Positions 31,472 to 44,787 of a DNA stretch of 50,000 nt are shown piece by piece. The notes beneath the pieces are model-generated. The model searched no databases. It was given only the letters and a program-made list of their open reading frames with translations, and was not told the origin of the DNA. The stretch covers positions 13,635,751-13,685,750 of the forward strand of contig NC_135554.1 in NCBI RefSeq assembly GCF_964340395.1, read 5' to 3'. Every line of letters begins with the position of its first letter. The stretch's first letter is position 1. The translations under genes and the position numbers were made by a program. Origin of the DNA: Glandiceps talaboti. Its lineage: Eukaryota; Hemichordata; Enteropneusta; Spengelidae.

Positions 31472-34400
31472 GTATGTACATAATAAACTTTACTATATTA
31501 TATACATAGTTGTAGTACGCCGATTCATCATTAATCTCCGAGTTACTACATGGCGTAGTCCTTTTGATTGAAAAGTTTTCCTTCTGCAGAATAATTGCTT
31601 TTCAAAAATAGGTAACGCTCATATGTTTCATTAGTTTCACCAACTGTCAAGGCCCCCCTTAGGTCACTCATCTTTTTATTGCCTGATTGTCTTGAATAAG
31701 AATAGCGGGAAATGATATCTAGTTGATATTTATTACAAGATATAAATGAACAGATGCCACAATGCTGTACATACAACACACTTGTATGGCATGATTCCGG
31801 TAATTTACCATATATTTGGTCTGAAGAGTTTATCCCAGTGACACTAAACTTATAGCTTGCTTTATCTGATATGGATACTAGTAACATTTATCTTTAATTT
31901 TTGTATTAAAGGAGCCTAGAGCTTGGATATTGCCTGGTTTGAGAAGAAAAGCCTTACGTGAGCGATCTGACAGCATTATTAATATGGTGATCTTACGAGA
32001 AGAATTGCATGATAAAGTTATCAACTCTGTTATCCTTATCCTTTCATTGATATATTTCGATTTAGACGTCACCTGCATTCTGATTTAAATATGTTGCGAT
32101 TTCCATGAATGGATAAGGATGGTATTCTTATAGGGATCATTTCATTGGGAATAAACTGAAAATCTGCAAAATCTGTTGCATTTTACTTGTGATTTGCTCT
32201 TTTCCCATGTCATGGTAATGCAAAAAAAACACTTCTTGTGGTCTTTTTTATGTATAGCCTTTTGTAAAGGAGATGAAAATGCCAAGTGTACATTGACAGT
32301 GCACAGTAATTTATACATTCAACTGTAATTATATGGTTAGGGACATTTTCACTTAGGATAGGAAAAGGGTAGAAAATTTAAATCAAATTCTAGATCATGC
32401 GTGCCCCGCTCCCTACGATTGGTCAAAACAATAACTACCAGTCAATCAGCCAGTACTGATTTATTGTCGACTGCTGCTCAAAAAACAATCAGCATATCAC
32501 ATGCCGAGTACCAATACTGTAAAATCCAACATGAAGGTCGTTCAATAAAGAAAGTTACTCTCAATATCACACAATGTCCAACCTTGAAATCCTTAAGTTT
32601 TCTGATCATGCAAATATCTATCCTCAAATACACACTTTGTAAGTCCCCAAAATAACCGATCGATTTACATATTCATCACTATACTTAAAGCCTCTGCACA
32701 AACTAATCACAAATTTCTTGATAAAGTCTGACGACAAATCCTTTATCCACCTCCCCATATCAAACATAATTGTACGTTACTCTCACTTCACTCCTAAACG
32801 AAGGGGGTCACTTGTATGCCGTGGCAATGTACAACATGTAAAGTGGTCTTACTTCGACTCGAGATTGTACGTTCTGTGACCTCGATTATCTTTGAGATGA
32901 GTTCGTGTTGCTGAAATTTATTTCCATCCTATGGAAAAGATTGAAATGGAACATGTGTGAACTGAAAATAACGACTTATAAATCTTGCTTTGAGTTATCA
33001 AATATGTTTTGTGAAAAGCATATATTTCATTGATGCTATGTGCCGTCAGATACGGTCGACTGTTTGGAGGAAGTTAGTAGGGTACAACGAGCAGATTGGC
33101 GCCTTCCCTCGAGATAAATGGATTTCATTCACAAGCTTTAGTTATTGAAGTGTTGTTTACAATCTTTCCGCGATTTTACAAGGAACTGAACCAGGGCTGA
33201 ACGCTATATAAGTACGACTTTTAACAAAGTGTTCTTCGGCGCAGGACTCTGGCACACTACACTGACACTGCATTCATGGCAGCACGTTACTAGTAAGCAA
33301 TACAGTGCTATCAGCCCTAAATAAATACTTTGAATTGCTGAAACTATGTTTTCTGTGAATGACGCTCCTGGTGAGATCCGTGGTGCTCAGTTTGAATTTT
33401 TATTATTCCTGTGTCCTGATTTTAACTCTGTTTTATCACAACGACAGACACCCCCCCCCCCATATTTAATTCATGTGCCACTATGTGCACTGTTGCTTGG
33501 TTGAACAAATGTTAATTATAAGACAACGGGATATTACTTTATTTTTATACAAATTGATTGTGTTGCCCAATTCCAGTTGTTGTTATTGTTATTTACAACA
33601 TTAATGATTTAAAAGCAAATAGAAATGCATATTTCCTGAACCTATCAAGAAGAGCCACTTATTTTTTGTTGCTTGTTCAAAGAGTGTGTTTAAAAGATCA
33701 AGGCCGTAACATTGTCATGTCTTCCTTGTTACATATATGTGACTAATAACAACAAAGACCGCCCATACCTTCATGTGTTCTTTCTGCATGTTGTTCTTTT
33801 GTGTAAATGATGTTAAAATGCCGATCAGCCCAGGGTAAACGAGAAACTAGTCGTCGGTTTTGATGCCTTTTTGATTCGTACGAATCAACGATACATAAAG
33901 AATAATGACCGAAGGTGTCAGAACTGGCAACTCGCAGCTCTGGGAGTGAATCTTCATCACGGCGATCACACCTACTTATTTACTTGTGCATATTAACCTA
34001 ATCATGGTACTTTCGAAAGTGCCTCCAAACTTATAAATCTACTAGGAAAGCCCACTACAGGTTCCTCTGGTCGGCAACCAGGAATTCCAAACCCCCGTTT
34101 TACTACAATTATTTGACCCCTAACCTCATGTCCCCTGACCCAGCCTCAGTGATTTCGCTTGTTGCACACAGTGCAGGAAGATTTAGGATAAATGTACTGC
34201 ATTAATATACCTACTCCTCGATTCACGTTGGTAGGACGTCCGTATACTGGCAATACACCCTTTAGAAAGCTGCTCATACAAGTAGCGACAACAAGTTAGT
34301 ACCCTGTGTGAATATACTTAGATACACATCGATTCACGTTAGTCAGTCTTCGGTATACTCACAATATACGATTCACACACAACACATTGGCATAGCTATA

Positions 34401-34780
34401 CTCACTTGTTAAACCAGGTCACAAAGTATATACAACGTAGACTCAACTTACACATTGAATATAAGATTGTAAGTATCTTAGCGATACGTATGTTCGTTTG
34501 TGCAGGTATACTACAGCTATATCAATGATTTTGCCCTGTGCAGCGATATCTTCCAGAATTTCCGGTAAAAATGGCAGATTAGAAAATAGACTGTAGTATT
34601 TAAGAATATTACAATCAATCGATGATTTTTTTCGGAAGAGGTGTGACAACTGCTTGTTTGCAGAGGAGGGCAGAAAACAGTGAGTTGTTCAAGATTTCAG
34701 ACAGACAACAAAACATTAATAATATGCCTATTCTTCAGAATATTAGTGGCAATAAGATCAAGACAGCAAGTAGATGATCA
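31472..34780. other. Region after last CTLD, no confident gene
   Basis: Similarity to the CTLD introns stops near 31606. Beyond this is mostly single-copy sequence, with repeat fragments at about 32025-32110 and 32170-32300. Minus-strand open frames at 31546-31887 and 31878-32078 overlap by ten bases, but I recognise no domain. A TATATAAG at 33205 with AATAAA at 33320 is described in findings. Direct repeats containing CGATTCACGTT lie at about 34218-34262 and 34330-34370. The terminal exon of the lectin gene may lie here. Confidence 0.4.
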
Positions 34781-35318
34781 AAAGTTAAAGTTTTCCCATG
34801 TCATGGTAATGCAAAACACTCGTACTCATTTTTTTGCACATATAGCCATTTTAAAGTAGGTGAAAATGACAAAAATGCAATAAACATTATTGCAGTTTCA
34901 ACTGTAGTCTAGAACGTAAATATTGTAAATTTGATACTACATATATATTGATGGAGCAAGTCGAGATATCTGATTGGACTAGACATTGTATACATGTCTT
35001 CAGATTTTTAAAAAGAACTTTCGCAAGAAGTATATTACACCCTGACCACAAGCCTCACTATCTAGATCCCGATGTACATTACCATCAATATCAAACACGT
35101 CTGATACAGAGCATGGATTTCAAATACAAGATCAAGCGAAAGGGTGATAGCTTAGTTGTCTATGGAGGCAGACTCTGAAAGACGATGTAAGAATAGGGCA
35201 ATTAGCATATGCAAATAAACAAGTATCATACGTTTGCCAGGATATTGTTTACAACCTTGTCTACACTTCGTTACATGAGTACATGATTGTATTGTTTATA
35301 AGCAATGCCAAAAATATA
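34781..35318. repeat. R4 and R5 fragments
   Basis: 34781-34990 matches R4; about 35180-35318 matches R5 (compare 4140-4260). Between them the open frame 34948-35178 has no recognisable domain. Confidence 0.5.
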
Positions 35319-35384
35319 ACATACATACATACATACATACATACATACATACATACATACATACATACATACATACATACATAC
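35319..35384. repeat. (CATA)n microsatellite
   Basis: About 16 units inside an R5 copy. The CAGG/CAGA part seen elsewhere is missing. Confidence 0.95.
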
Positions 35385-36110
35385 AAAAAGTATTTCTTTA
35401 AACTTATATTTGGCTTTAAAGCCCCCGTATGTTCAGAATTAAACACCTTCTTCGTAACCCAAACAATGCAGTTGGCAACTTAACACGTTTGTTTTTCAAA
35501 ATTAGTCAAAGGTTAACAATTTTTCACAAGAGGGAACGGAATCGCTGTCAGAGCGAAATGTATTACCAGACTTAACATGGTGTACATGAGAATAATCCGC
35601 AGCACACAATTCTTTCCAATTTACTCTGTTTTCATCTTTCCGACAGAAGAAAATCAAAATATTCAAAATATCCCAGGACCACGACCTCGTGCAGTAGCAA
35701 GATTTACAATCCGTCTTTCATCTATATTGTAGAATTTTTGTCAGAATTGATATTTCAACTTGCTTATTCGCTTGGTTACTTTTTATGAAAGTGCATTAAA
35801 AAGGTGAACAAATACTTATGCAAATAAATATTTGTATTGCTAATACATTCCCCTGTCTGAGCCTATTTACGACCTTGTTTTAAAATTAGTCTAATCAGTG
35901 CAGTGTTGTTAAGGATTGAATTTTGTTACATGTTTTAATAGCAATGACAAAATTATTGCTACATACATACATACATACATACATACATACATACATACAT
36001 ACATACATTATATCTTCTTTATTGGTGATTCTTATCTGCAACTGATGACACCAACAGTTTTACGTATCATTTACTGGCATGGTGCATTTTGAAGTGGATG
36101 ATGTTTAATT
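35385..36110. repeat. R5 copy 3, right part
   Basis: Matches 4380-4965 and 43450-43975. Includes (CATA)n at 35961-36008. No gene seen. Confidence 0.55.
35961..36008. repeat. (CATA)n microsatellite
   Basis: Twelve units. Confidence 0.95.
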
Positions 36111-36163
36111 TAATTAGATATCTTCAAAACAAATATCCAAATTCTAACGAGTGTTTCTCTTTC

Positions 36164-36331
<168 letters not shown>

Positions 36332-36489
36332 ATTCATCTTTTGCCCTAGGAATCTGCTTATTTTTGAGCAAACGTAAGTGAAATGGTGCGAACCTGTCAC
36401 TTATAATCACTATAATCAATTGACCAGCATGACTACACAGATGATACTGATGTTTCATTAACGTACATGACAGTCATCCTTTCTTTATT

Positions 36490-37570
36490 CCTCTCAGGTG
36501 AGGTGTCATAACTTTTCAGCCTACCTATGATGAGGACAGGGGCCTAGACTGAAAAGTGTTTTGCGACAGCGAGAGAAAAAAGTGTCACAGAAATTTAAAT
36601 GAGAAAGTGTGATCTCAAATTTATTATATACACATTTGGGGCAGATTTCACTCTCAAAATAAAAGGTCTTTAAATATCTCCAAACTTTGCTATGTGAAGG
36701 GTTTCGGCTATTCTCTTGAAATTTTAGTAAAAACAAATTTTGAAAGAAACTTAATATAAATAATGGTTGGGCTCATCATTCTGTTTGCAAGGGAAATGGT
36801 CAACTCTTATCTTCTGATAGAGTTATCACAGTATTTGGTAGTCTGTCTGTAAGGTACGCCGTGACGGGGCGCCCTCGCACATCGGCCAACCCCTACTAGA
36901 GGAGGCCGATGAGGGTGGAACGTCACGATGTATCTTACAGATTAAGTATTTGGCGGCCATGTTGGATTATAAAATGACTTCTATTTACGGTGACCCCTCA
37001 ATTCTTTCAGGACTGAGAATGAGTTTGAGCTTTCTAGCCAAAGTTAAAACTATTTATTTCAAGGCGCGTATTTCACCTTAAACATATTATTGTCATGATA
37101 TATCCTATTCGTCAAAGACTTCCTTATAAAAGGGGACATGTTTCTATTATATCGATTATTACTCACCAAAGCAAAACAATGTCTACGCAGATTGAAATTT
37201 GTAACTCAGCGACGGTGAACTTATTTAAGGTGTTTGGTGAACGTACTTATAACAGTAAACGTTAAATGAGTTTTCGAATTTCTATGTATTTGAACGTTGC
37301 AACATTTGTGGATAATCTATTTGTGAGGGACACTCACACAGTTCTAACTACTCCACTTGGGTTAGTAGTGTGATCACTTTGCATAAACAACCGTACGTCA
37401 TCGATAACTGAGATAGATGGTTGATGTTCAATGTTACACGCATAGTGTCGAAGTGATTTGATTACGACGTACTTAACTTTTTTCTGGGACAATAAGTATT
37501 GAATTATATTTTTGAAGTGACGCATGCCACCTCCTAAATACCATTTCATTTATCCTGTCAGACAAGGAGA
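36490..37570. repeat. Dispersed repeat family R1, copy 3
   Basis: Closest to 5560-6520. No coding capacity recognised. Confidence 0.65.
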
Positions 37571-38134
37571 TGATAACCTCTGACCTGAGATGTTTAGCTC
37601 CTTTTCATATTTGTCAATATTATTTGCATTAAATTAAGGCAACGACACTCTTTGGTTTATTCATTTATGGTGTTCTTGATTTTATCATCCATTTATTTGA
37701 GTATTGTATTATTTATGCTAATAAGAATATAGAGTTGGAATAATAAAGATTGGATTCTCCTTTAGAAATTAGGCGAAAGAGCTGAAGGCAAGGCATGGAG
37801 CGTCCACCTGCTCCCTGGCTACTTCTAAAAATTTTCAAAGTTAACCATAAACTTTGCATGTAGTCTGAGTTAATTCCCTGGAGTCCAAGTGATCCCGTGT
37901 ACAAATGGAGATATGACAGTGATTCTAATATAGTTACATGATATGTCAGCTATGTGCGAAGATCAAAAAGTAACAATATATCCTTCAGTGACGTACATTT
38001 GTAAACATATCATAACAACATTACCATCTTTGTAACATAAAGTTACACAATTTTCAAAATTTTCCAAAAAGGCCAGTACAGTAACAAGAGTTATTCAATT
38101 GTTTTTCATATAGCTATATTGTAAATTTCTTGTC

Positions 38135-38510
38135 AAAATTCATATTGGAATTTAACCATTTAGCTGTTGACCCTCAAATAGGACAATGAACCCACAAACA
38201 AATTAATTATGCAAATTAATGTCGAGCATATGTTCCCCTTTCATAACCTAATAGCGTGAAGTGTTTGTACTCGTGTCGGGGATAGCTATGCCACGAGATA
38301 CATCATCAAGCGCCACGTTATTGTGAACACATCGTGACAAGAGTACCATCTTTGTGACGTAAAATTTAAAAATATTCAAAATACCCCAAGACCCATCACT
38401 GTAGCAAGAATTATACCATATATAGCTGTATTGCCAATTTCCTGCCAGACTTCATATTGGCAATTGACCATTCGGATTTTAACCCTCAAATAGGACGATG
38501 AATTACTGTG
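38135..38510. repeat. Dispersed repeat family R2, copy 3
   Basis: Closest to 7035-7400. Confidence 0.6.
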
Positions 38511-38625
38511 TCATAAGTTTCCCTGTAAAGGCCTGACTACCACATTTTTGTGGCGTGTTTCAGTAATCAAACTAAAAATATTATTGCATAAAATGTCTTA
38601 ATAGTAATGACAAATTACGAATTTT

Positions 38626-38838
38626 ACCTACCTACCTACCTGCATACATACATACATACATACATACATACATACATACATACATACATACATACATACA
38701 TACACATACATACATACATACACACATACATACACACACATACATACATACATACATACATACATACATACATGTATGCATACATGCATGCATGCATGCA
38801 TGCAGACATCAGACAGACAGACAAACAGACAGACAGAC

Positions 38839-38925
<87 letters not shown>
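38626..38925. repeat. Compound microsatellite (CTAC)(CATA)(CATG)(CAGA)
   Basis: About 300 bp, with several CACA and CATG islands. Homologue of 7521-7726. Confidence 0.95.
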
Positions 38926-39059
38926 TATCATGCTACAACTTTAGCATCTTCATTGTTATTAAGATGTAACAGGCTTTCCATGAGCATGCAGCTATCACTA
39001 TCCAATATTTTACCTCATTTGTGAATAATTATAGATACTCAATGCTCATTTTCCGCAAC

Positions 39060-39400
39060 AGGTTTCAAAATGAAATCATTTGTATGTTTGAGGGACAAAC
39101 TTTCCTCAGCTGTTTTCCCAAAGCAATTTTTTTTCAAGATTGAAAGCAAAACGTTTCTAATGACACATTTGCTATTTGCCGAATAACTGACTTAATGCTA
39201 AATGCAATTAAATATGTAAATTTTACTTTTGCTTTTCGATTATGAATTTCCATACATAATCAATTTACAATCTACCAACTCTTTTTCCATATCCTTTAAT
39301 TGATATATTTCGATTTAGACGTCACTTCCATTTTGGTTTAAATAAGTTGAAATTTGAATGAATGAGGTCTTTTCATTCGGCATAAACTGAAAAATCTGCA
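39060..39400. repeat. R3 right part, copy 3
   Basis: Matches 7860-8200. Confidence 0.6.
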
Positions 39401-39403
39401 AAA

Positions 39404-39527
39404 TACATACATACATACATACATACATACATACATACATACATACATACATACATACATGCATGCATCCGCGCGCGCATGCAGGCGGGAGGGCGGACGG
39501 ACGGACGGACGGACGGACGGACGGACG

Positions 39528-39622
<95 letters not shown>
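39404..39622. repeat. Compound microsatellite (CATA)(CATG)(GGAC)(CAGA)
   Basis: Homologue of 8205-8347, but with a GGAC block (about 39495-39533) that the left copy lacks. Confidence 0.95.
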
Positions 39623-39623
<1 letters not shown>

Positions 39624-39941
39624 CGGAATATTTCGTAGGTTTACAGCCGTCGTATTTACAGAAATAAACACGTTCTGGGTAACCAAAGACAATTATCTAA
39701 ATTTCTTTAATACGACACTGACAGGTGAAGAAATAATAGAGGGAAATGGGTTGATATAAAGATTCTGAATGAAATATTCGGGATTTTAATAAATGTCTTG
39801 GCGATTGTTATCTTTCGAATAAAGTATCTGCAACTGACACCAATAGTGTTACGCATCATTTATTTACATTTTTGAATGCAAGATGTTTAATTTAAGTAGA
39901 AATGTATCAAAAAAAATATCAAAATTCTAACGAGTACTTAT

Positions 39942-40175
<234 letters not shown>

Positions 40176-40262
40176 TATTCATCTTTTGCCCTAGGAAACC
40201 CGTTATTTTTGAACAAACGAAAGCGCAAACCCGAACCTGTTACTTATAATGCAAACCAATAT

Positions 40263-42905
40263 GATAGTCATAGAAATATATCTGGAAAACACGTTTTTGA
40301 ACATTGCCCGAATACATTCAATGTAACTTCAAAGCTGCACTTTATAGGCTTCATGTGACTGGTAGTTATTCAAGGTAAAGTAGATTTTAAAAATGTAAAC
40401 ATTTTCACACTATCCAACTGAGCAAAGATGTCAAATTCAAGCTTCTAAATCCAAATATACATTACAAATTCCTTCTCATCTTTGAAACATCAATATTCCA
40501 TTAATTGAATTACATTTAGTAGCTGCAGCTGTTGATGTCATTTTGGTTAACAGATTATTTATCCCTCACCCCATTTATTCAAAGATAAAAAAATGTACAA
40601 TATGTCCTTGAATATATTCAGCATACATTATAGCAATCATACTTACTAACGGATTATGTAAAGATGGTTTTCCGATTGTAATTTTCGCTTGAAATATTCT
40701 ATTCAATTAATCTTCTAATAAAGATGAAATCATTTGTATGTTTGAGGGACAAACTTTCCTCAGCTGTTTTCCCAAGGCAATTTTTTTTTCAAGATTGAAA
40801 GCAACACCATTTGTCAATTGCTGAATAACGAACTTAATGTTAATGCAATTACATATGTAAATTGTAAGTCCATGTTCTGAGTTTTTCCAGATCAAATTTT
40901 TGTTTATGACACTAGTCGATTTCAAGAATCCTATATTATTAGAAGTTACATAGCAAGTCAATATTCTATTACGAAACCAACTTCATGTCCTAGCTTATTT
41001 ATATTGCTGGAAATTTATCACACCACACAAATTATCAAAGATACCGACAATATGAAAATATGATGAATTCATTAATATCCTGGCTATATTTTTCAGGATT
41101 TACACAATGTATATGCCTGGGAAATTATGATTTGTTATTGGGACCACAAAAAGTAATTTTATTAACTGGAATGGTCTGAGTGTGCAAGAATATACACGTT
41201 CTCTGATTTCAACTAACGTGGATGAAGCTAAACTGCTGTTACCGATGATCATGTAAATATTATCATCATTCTTTAATTCAGGCCACAAGATGTCCCATAA
41301 AAATATGTTTTTAAACATACAAACACAAAGAAAGAGACATACAATAATATTAAACAATATTAAATTAAATAACTCCTAACTGCTTATTGGTTCCACTGTT
41401 ATATCAGTGACAGCTTAGCACAGCTTAGGGGTTTGGTTTGTTCTCTGTTTTCGTCCGTTGGCTGACGACCTTTGACTTTTGTATATTTTCATATTCCTCT
41501 GAGAAACCAGCCGTAGTCATAGAAATATCTGGAAAACACTTATTTGAACATTGACCGAATACATTAAAATGTAACTTCAGCGCTGCACATTATAGCCTTC
41601 ATGTGCCTGGTAGTTATTCAAGGTAAAGAACATGTTTGTTTGGGGTTTTTTAAGTAAACTTGTTAACGCTATCCTACTGAGCAAATGTGTTAAATTTAAG
41701 CTTCTAAATCCAAATATACATTACAAATTCCTTCTCATCTTTGAAACATCAATATTCCATTAATTGAACTACATTAAGTAGCTGCAGCTGTTGATGTCAT
41801 TTTAGTTAACAGATTATTTACCCCCCCCCCCACCCACACACACACACACACCCATTAATTCAAAGATTAAAAAAAATGTACAATGTGTCCTTGAATACTT
41901 TACTTGAATACAGCATACTTTATAGCAGTCATACTTACTAACGAATTATGTAAAGATAGTTTTCCGATTGTAATTTTCGCTTGAAATACTCTATTCAATT
42001 AATCTTCTAACTAAGATGAAATCATTTGTGTGCTAGAGGGACAAACTCCCTCGGCAGTTTTCCCAAGGCAATTTTTTTTTCAAGATTGAAAGCAACACGT
42101 GTCTAATAACACATTTATCAATTGGTGAAAATGAATAACGAACTTAATGCTAAATGCAATTAAATATGTACATTTTAAGTCTACCAAACGCCTGAGCTCG
42201 AAATCTTTCACAAAATAAATTAAAACTAAATACATATTTATGTTACAATGGAAGAAGAGACAGGACAGGATAAAATACAAACGATAACCCACTTTTCGGA
42301 CTAAAAAATCCTTATTTGAATATTCCAAAATATTATCATATTACCAAATATCATAGCAGTATTTGCTGGCGTCAAAACTCAGTTTGGTGTAATTCAAAAT
42401 ATCCTGTAATAATACCTGAGGCTAATTCTTGATATGTTCTGCGTTTTTCCAGATCAAATTTTTGTTTATGTCACCAATCGATTTCAAGGATCCTATATTG
42501 TTATAAGTTATATAGCAAGTCAATTTTCCCTTACGAAACCAACTTCATGTGTTAGCTTATTTATATTACTGGAAATTTGTCACACCACACACATTATCAA
42601 AGATACCGACAGTATGAAAATATGATGAATTCGTTAATATCCTGGCTATATTATTCAATATTATTCAGGATTTACACAATGTATATGCCTGGGTAATTAT
42701 AATTTGTTATTGGGACCATAAAAAATGATTTTTACTAAACTGGAATGGTCTGAGTGTGCAAGAATATACACGTTCTCTGATTTCAACTAACGTGGATGAA
42801 GTTAAACTGCTCTTACCGATGATCATGTAATTATTATTATCATTATTTCCTTAATTCAGGCCACCAAGATGTCCCATAAAATATTAAAAAAACCATACAA
42901 ACACA
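40263..42905. repeat. Internal tandem duplication within right segmental copy
   Basis: Units about 40263-41340 and 41514-42905 share sequence in the same order, both ending with CGATGATCATGTAA...CAGGCCAC. The second keeps about 42170-42420, which the first lacks. The left segmental copy has a single unit (8868-9895). Confidence 0.7.
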
Positions 42906-42909
42906 AACA

Positions 42910-43315
42910 AAGAGATGGGTCTTGGGCACAGGCATATGGTAACAAGAATTATTCTATTATTCTTCATACATTGACATCGTAAATTGTTTGAAATTGGCCA
43001 TTTCGTTATTGACCCTCATTTAGTGACCGGTCAGTTAGTTTTCTCAAAACAGGATGACCCTCCCACTACCAAACTACCAGTCCCCCCCCCCCTTGTAAGC
43101 CAAAACAATTAACCGGTCCTTTTGAAGTATGATGAAAGAATGGGGTAATTAGTACATGCAAATAAACGTGTATCATATGTTCCCCTGTCTGATGTTATTT
43201 ATTTTGCCTATAGTCCATTAGTGCATAAATGGTTTAAAATTAAAATTTGTTGTATAAATTTTTATAAGCGATGGCAAAATTAGTGCATACATACATACAT
43301 ACATACATACATACA

Positions 43316-43349
<34 letters not shown>

Positions 43350-43374
43350 CATACATGTAGACAGGCAGGCAGGC

Positions 43375-43446
<72 letters not shown>

Positions 43447-43975
43447 GATACAATTTGTTTAAACTTATGCTTAGCTTTACAGCTGTCCTGTGTATATACG
43501 TAAACCCCACGTTCTTGGTAACCATAAGAAGAATGCAGTGGACAACTTAACAGTGACATCTTTTACAAAATAATCAAATGATAAGAAATGTTCATAAGGG
43601 AGAACCGAATCCCTGTCAGATCTTAATATATCCCTTCCTCTATTGGACACTTCAATTAACTTAACGAAATCCAGTACACGTTGGTATTATTTATTTACCA
43701 GGATTAGCATGCTCTAAGTGAGTATAATCCGCATGCTAATCACACAATTCTATCAAATTTACTCTGTTTTCAGATATACTATCTTTCTGGCAATGAATAT
43801 TAAAAATGTTAAAAATACCCAGGGACCCATTGCAGAATTAGCAGAATTATTCTATTATCCTTCTTTTATCTATGTTGTCAAATTTCTTGTCAGAATTGAC
43901 ATTTCAACTTGGCCATTTGTTTGTTGACGCTTATTTGGAAAGTTGATTAAAAAGCAAGACAATTAGTTATGTACA
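42910..43975. repeat. Dispersed repeat family R5, copy 4
   Basis: Matches 9890-11280 but without its internal tandem duplication. Contains the compound tract 43286-43445. Confidence 0.65.
43286..43445. repeat. Compound microsatellite (CATA)(CAGG)(CAGA)
   Basis: Single tract where the left copy has two. Confidence 0.95.
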
Positions 43976-43978
43976 TTC

Positions 43979-43982
<4 letters not shown>

Positions 43983-44016
<34 letters not shown>

Positions 44017-44172
44017 TACATACATACATACATACATACATACATACATACATACATACATAGGTATATACGTAAGTGTATGTATGTATGTGCGTACGTA
44101 CATGTATACGTACGTACATATGTATACAAGTACAAACATACGTACGTAAAAACGTACGTACGTACGTACATT

Positions 44173-44209
<37 letters not shown>
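43983..44209. repeat. (CA)(CATA)(GTAC)(CT) complex repeat upstream of exon 1 copy 2
   Basis: Homologue of 11297-11538 with different block lengths: longer CATA, shorter CA and CT. Confidence 0.9.
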
Positions 44210-44212
<3 letters not shown>

Positions 44213-44675
44213 TTACAAATTTGCCGCATGCAAATGTATGTGGTCTTGATAATTCTACATACTAATAAATCAACCAAACTACCATTTTGTATATGTTGTT
44301 TTGTTTAATGTAATTTTAGAACAAAACAGTCGAATGAGTTTACATGTTGCAGTTTCTCTATTTTGGGGGAAACACGGGAGAGAACATTAGCCTGGGACGG
44401 ACGAATCGTCGTAAACCACAGCCTCTTTTATGGCATTGCTCCCTCCAAGACGCACCGCCAAGCAGTAGAAATATGTGCTCTGGCTTGCGTGAATGGGCAA
44501 AGCTCCGTCTACAAAGTGCGTCAATACACCCCACTATTTGTCATGGTGGAGAATCCGGCCAATACATTTAGCCCCATCATTTGGTGCCGGAAGTTACCTG
44601 ATATTAATAATACATAAGGTGGTCACATATGGATATTTTGGAAGTTAATTATACCAAACGTGGCACAGTGTCGGC

Positions 44676-44713
44676 TATAAATTTGTCCAAAAAAGTAATT
44701 CAATAGTCAGTTG
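44676..44713 (+). promoter_or_regulatory. Core promoter, exon 1 copy 2
   Basis: TATAAAT at 44676-44682 and TCAGTTG at 44707-44713, 27 bp before the ATG, in sequence nearly identical to 12003-12040. Confidence 0.6.
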
Positions 44714-44739
44714 GTGAAGCGAAGTGGAACAGTAGAGAT

Positions 44740-44787
44740 ATGGAGCGTGTACTGCTGTTGTGTTGTTTAGTTGTGGTGGCCTTCAGG
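44740..44787 (+). CDS. Exon 1 copy 2 (signal peptide)
   Basis: Encodes the same 16 residues as 12067-12114 and has the same GTGAGT donor and phase. It sits in the recent segmental duplicate. The following intron is copied only to 47197, before the position of the micro-exon. No further exon for it is present in the window, so it is either the first exon of a second gene continuing to the right, an alternative promoter of the gene starting at 47730, or an orphan. Confidence 0.65.
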
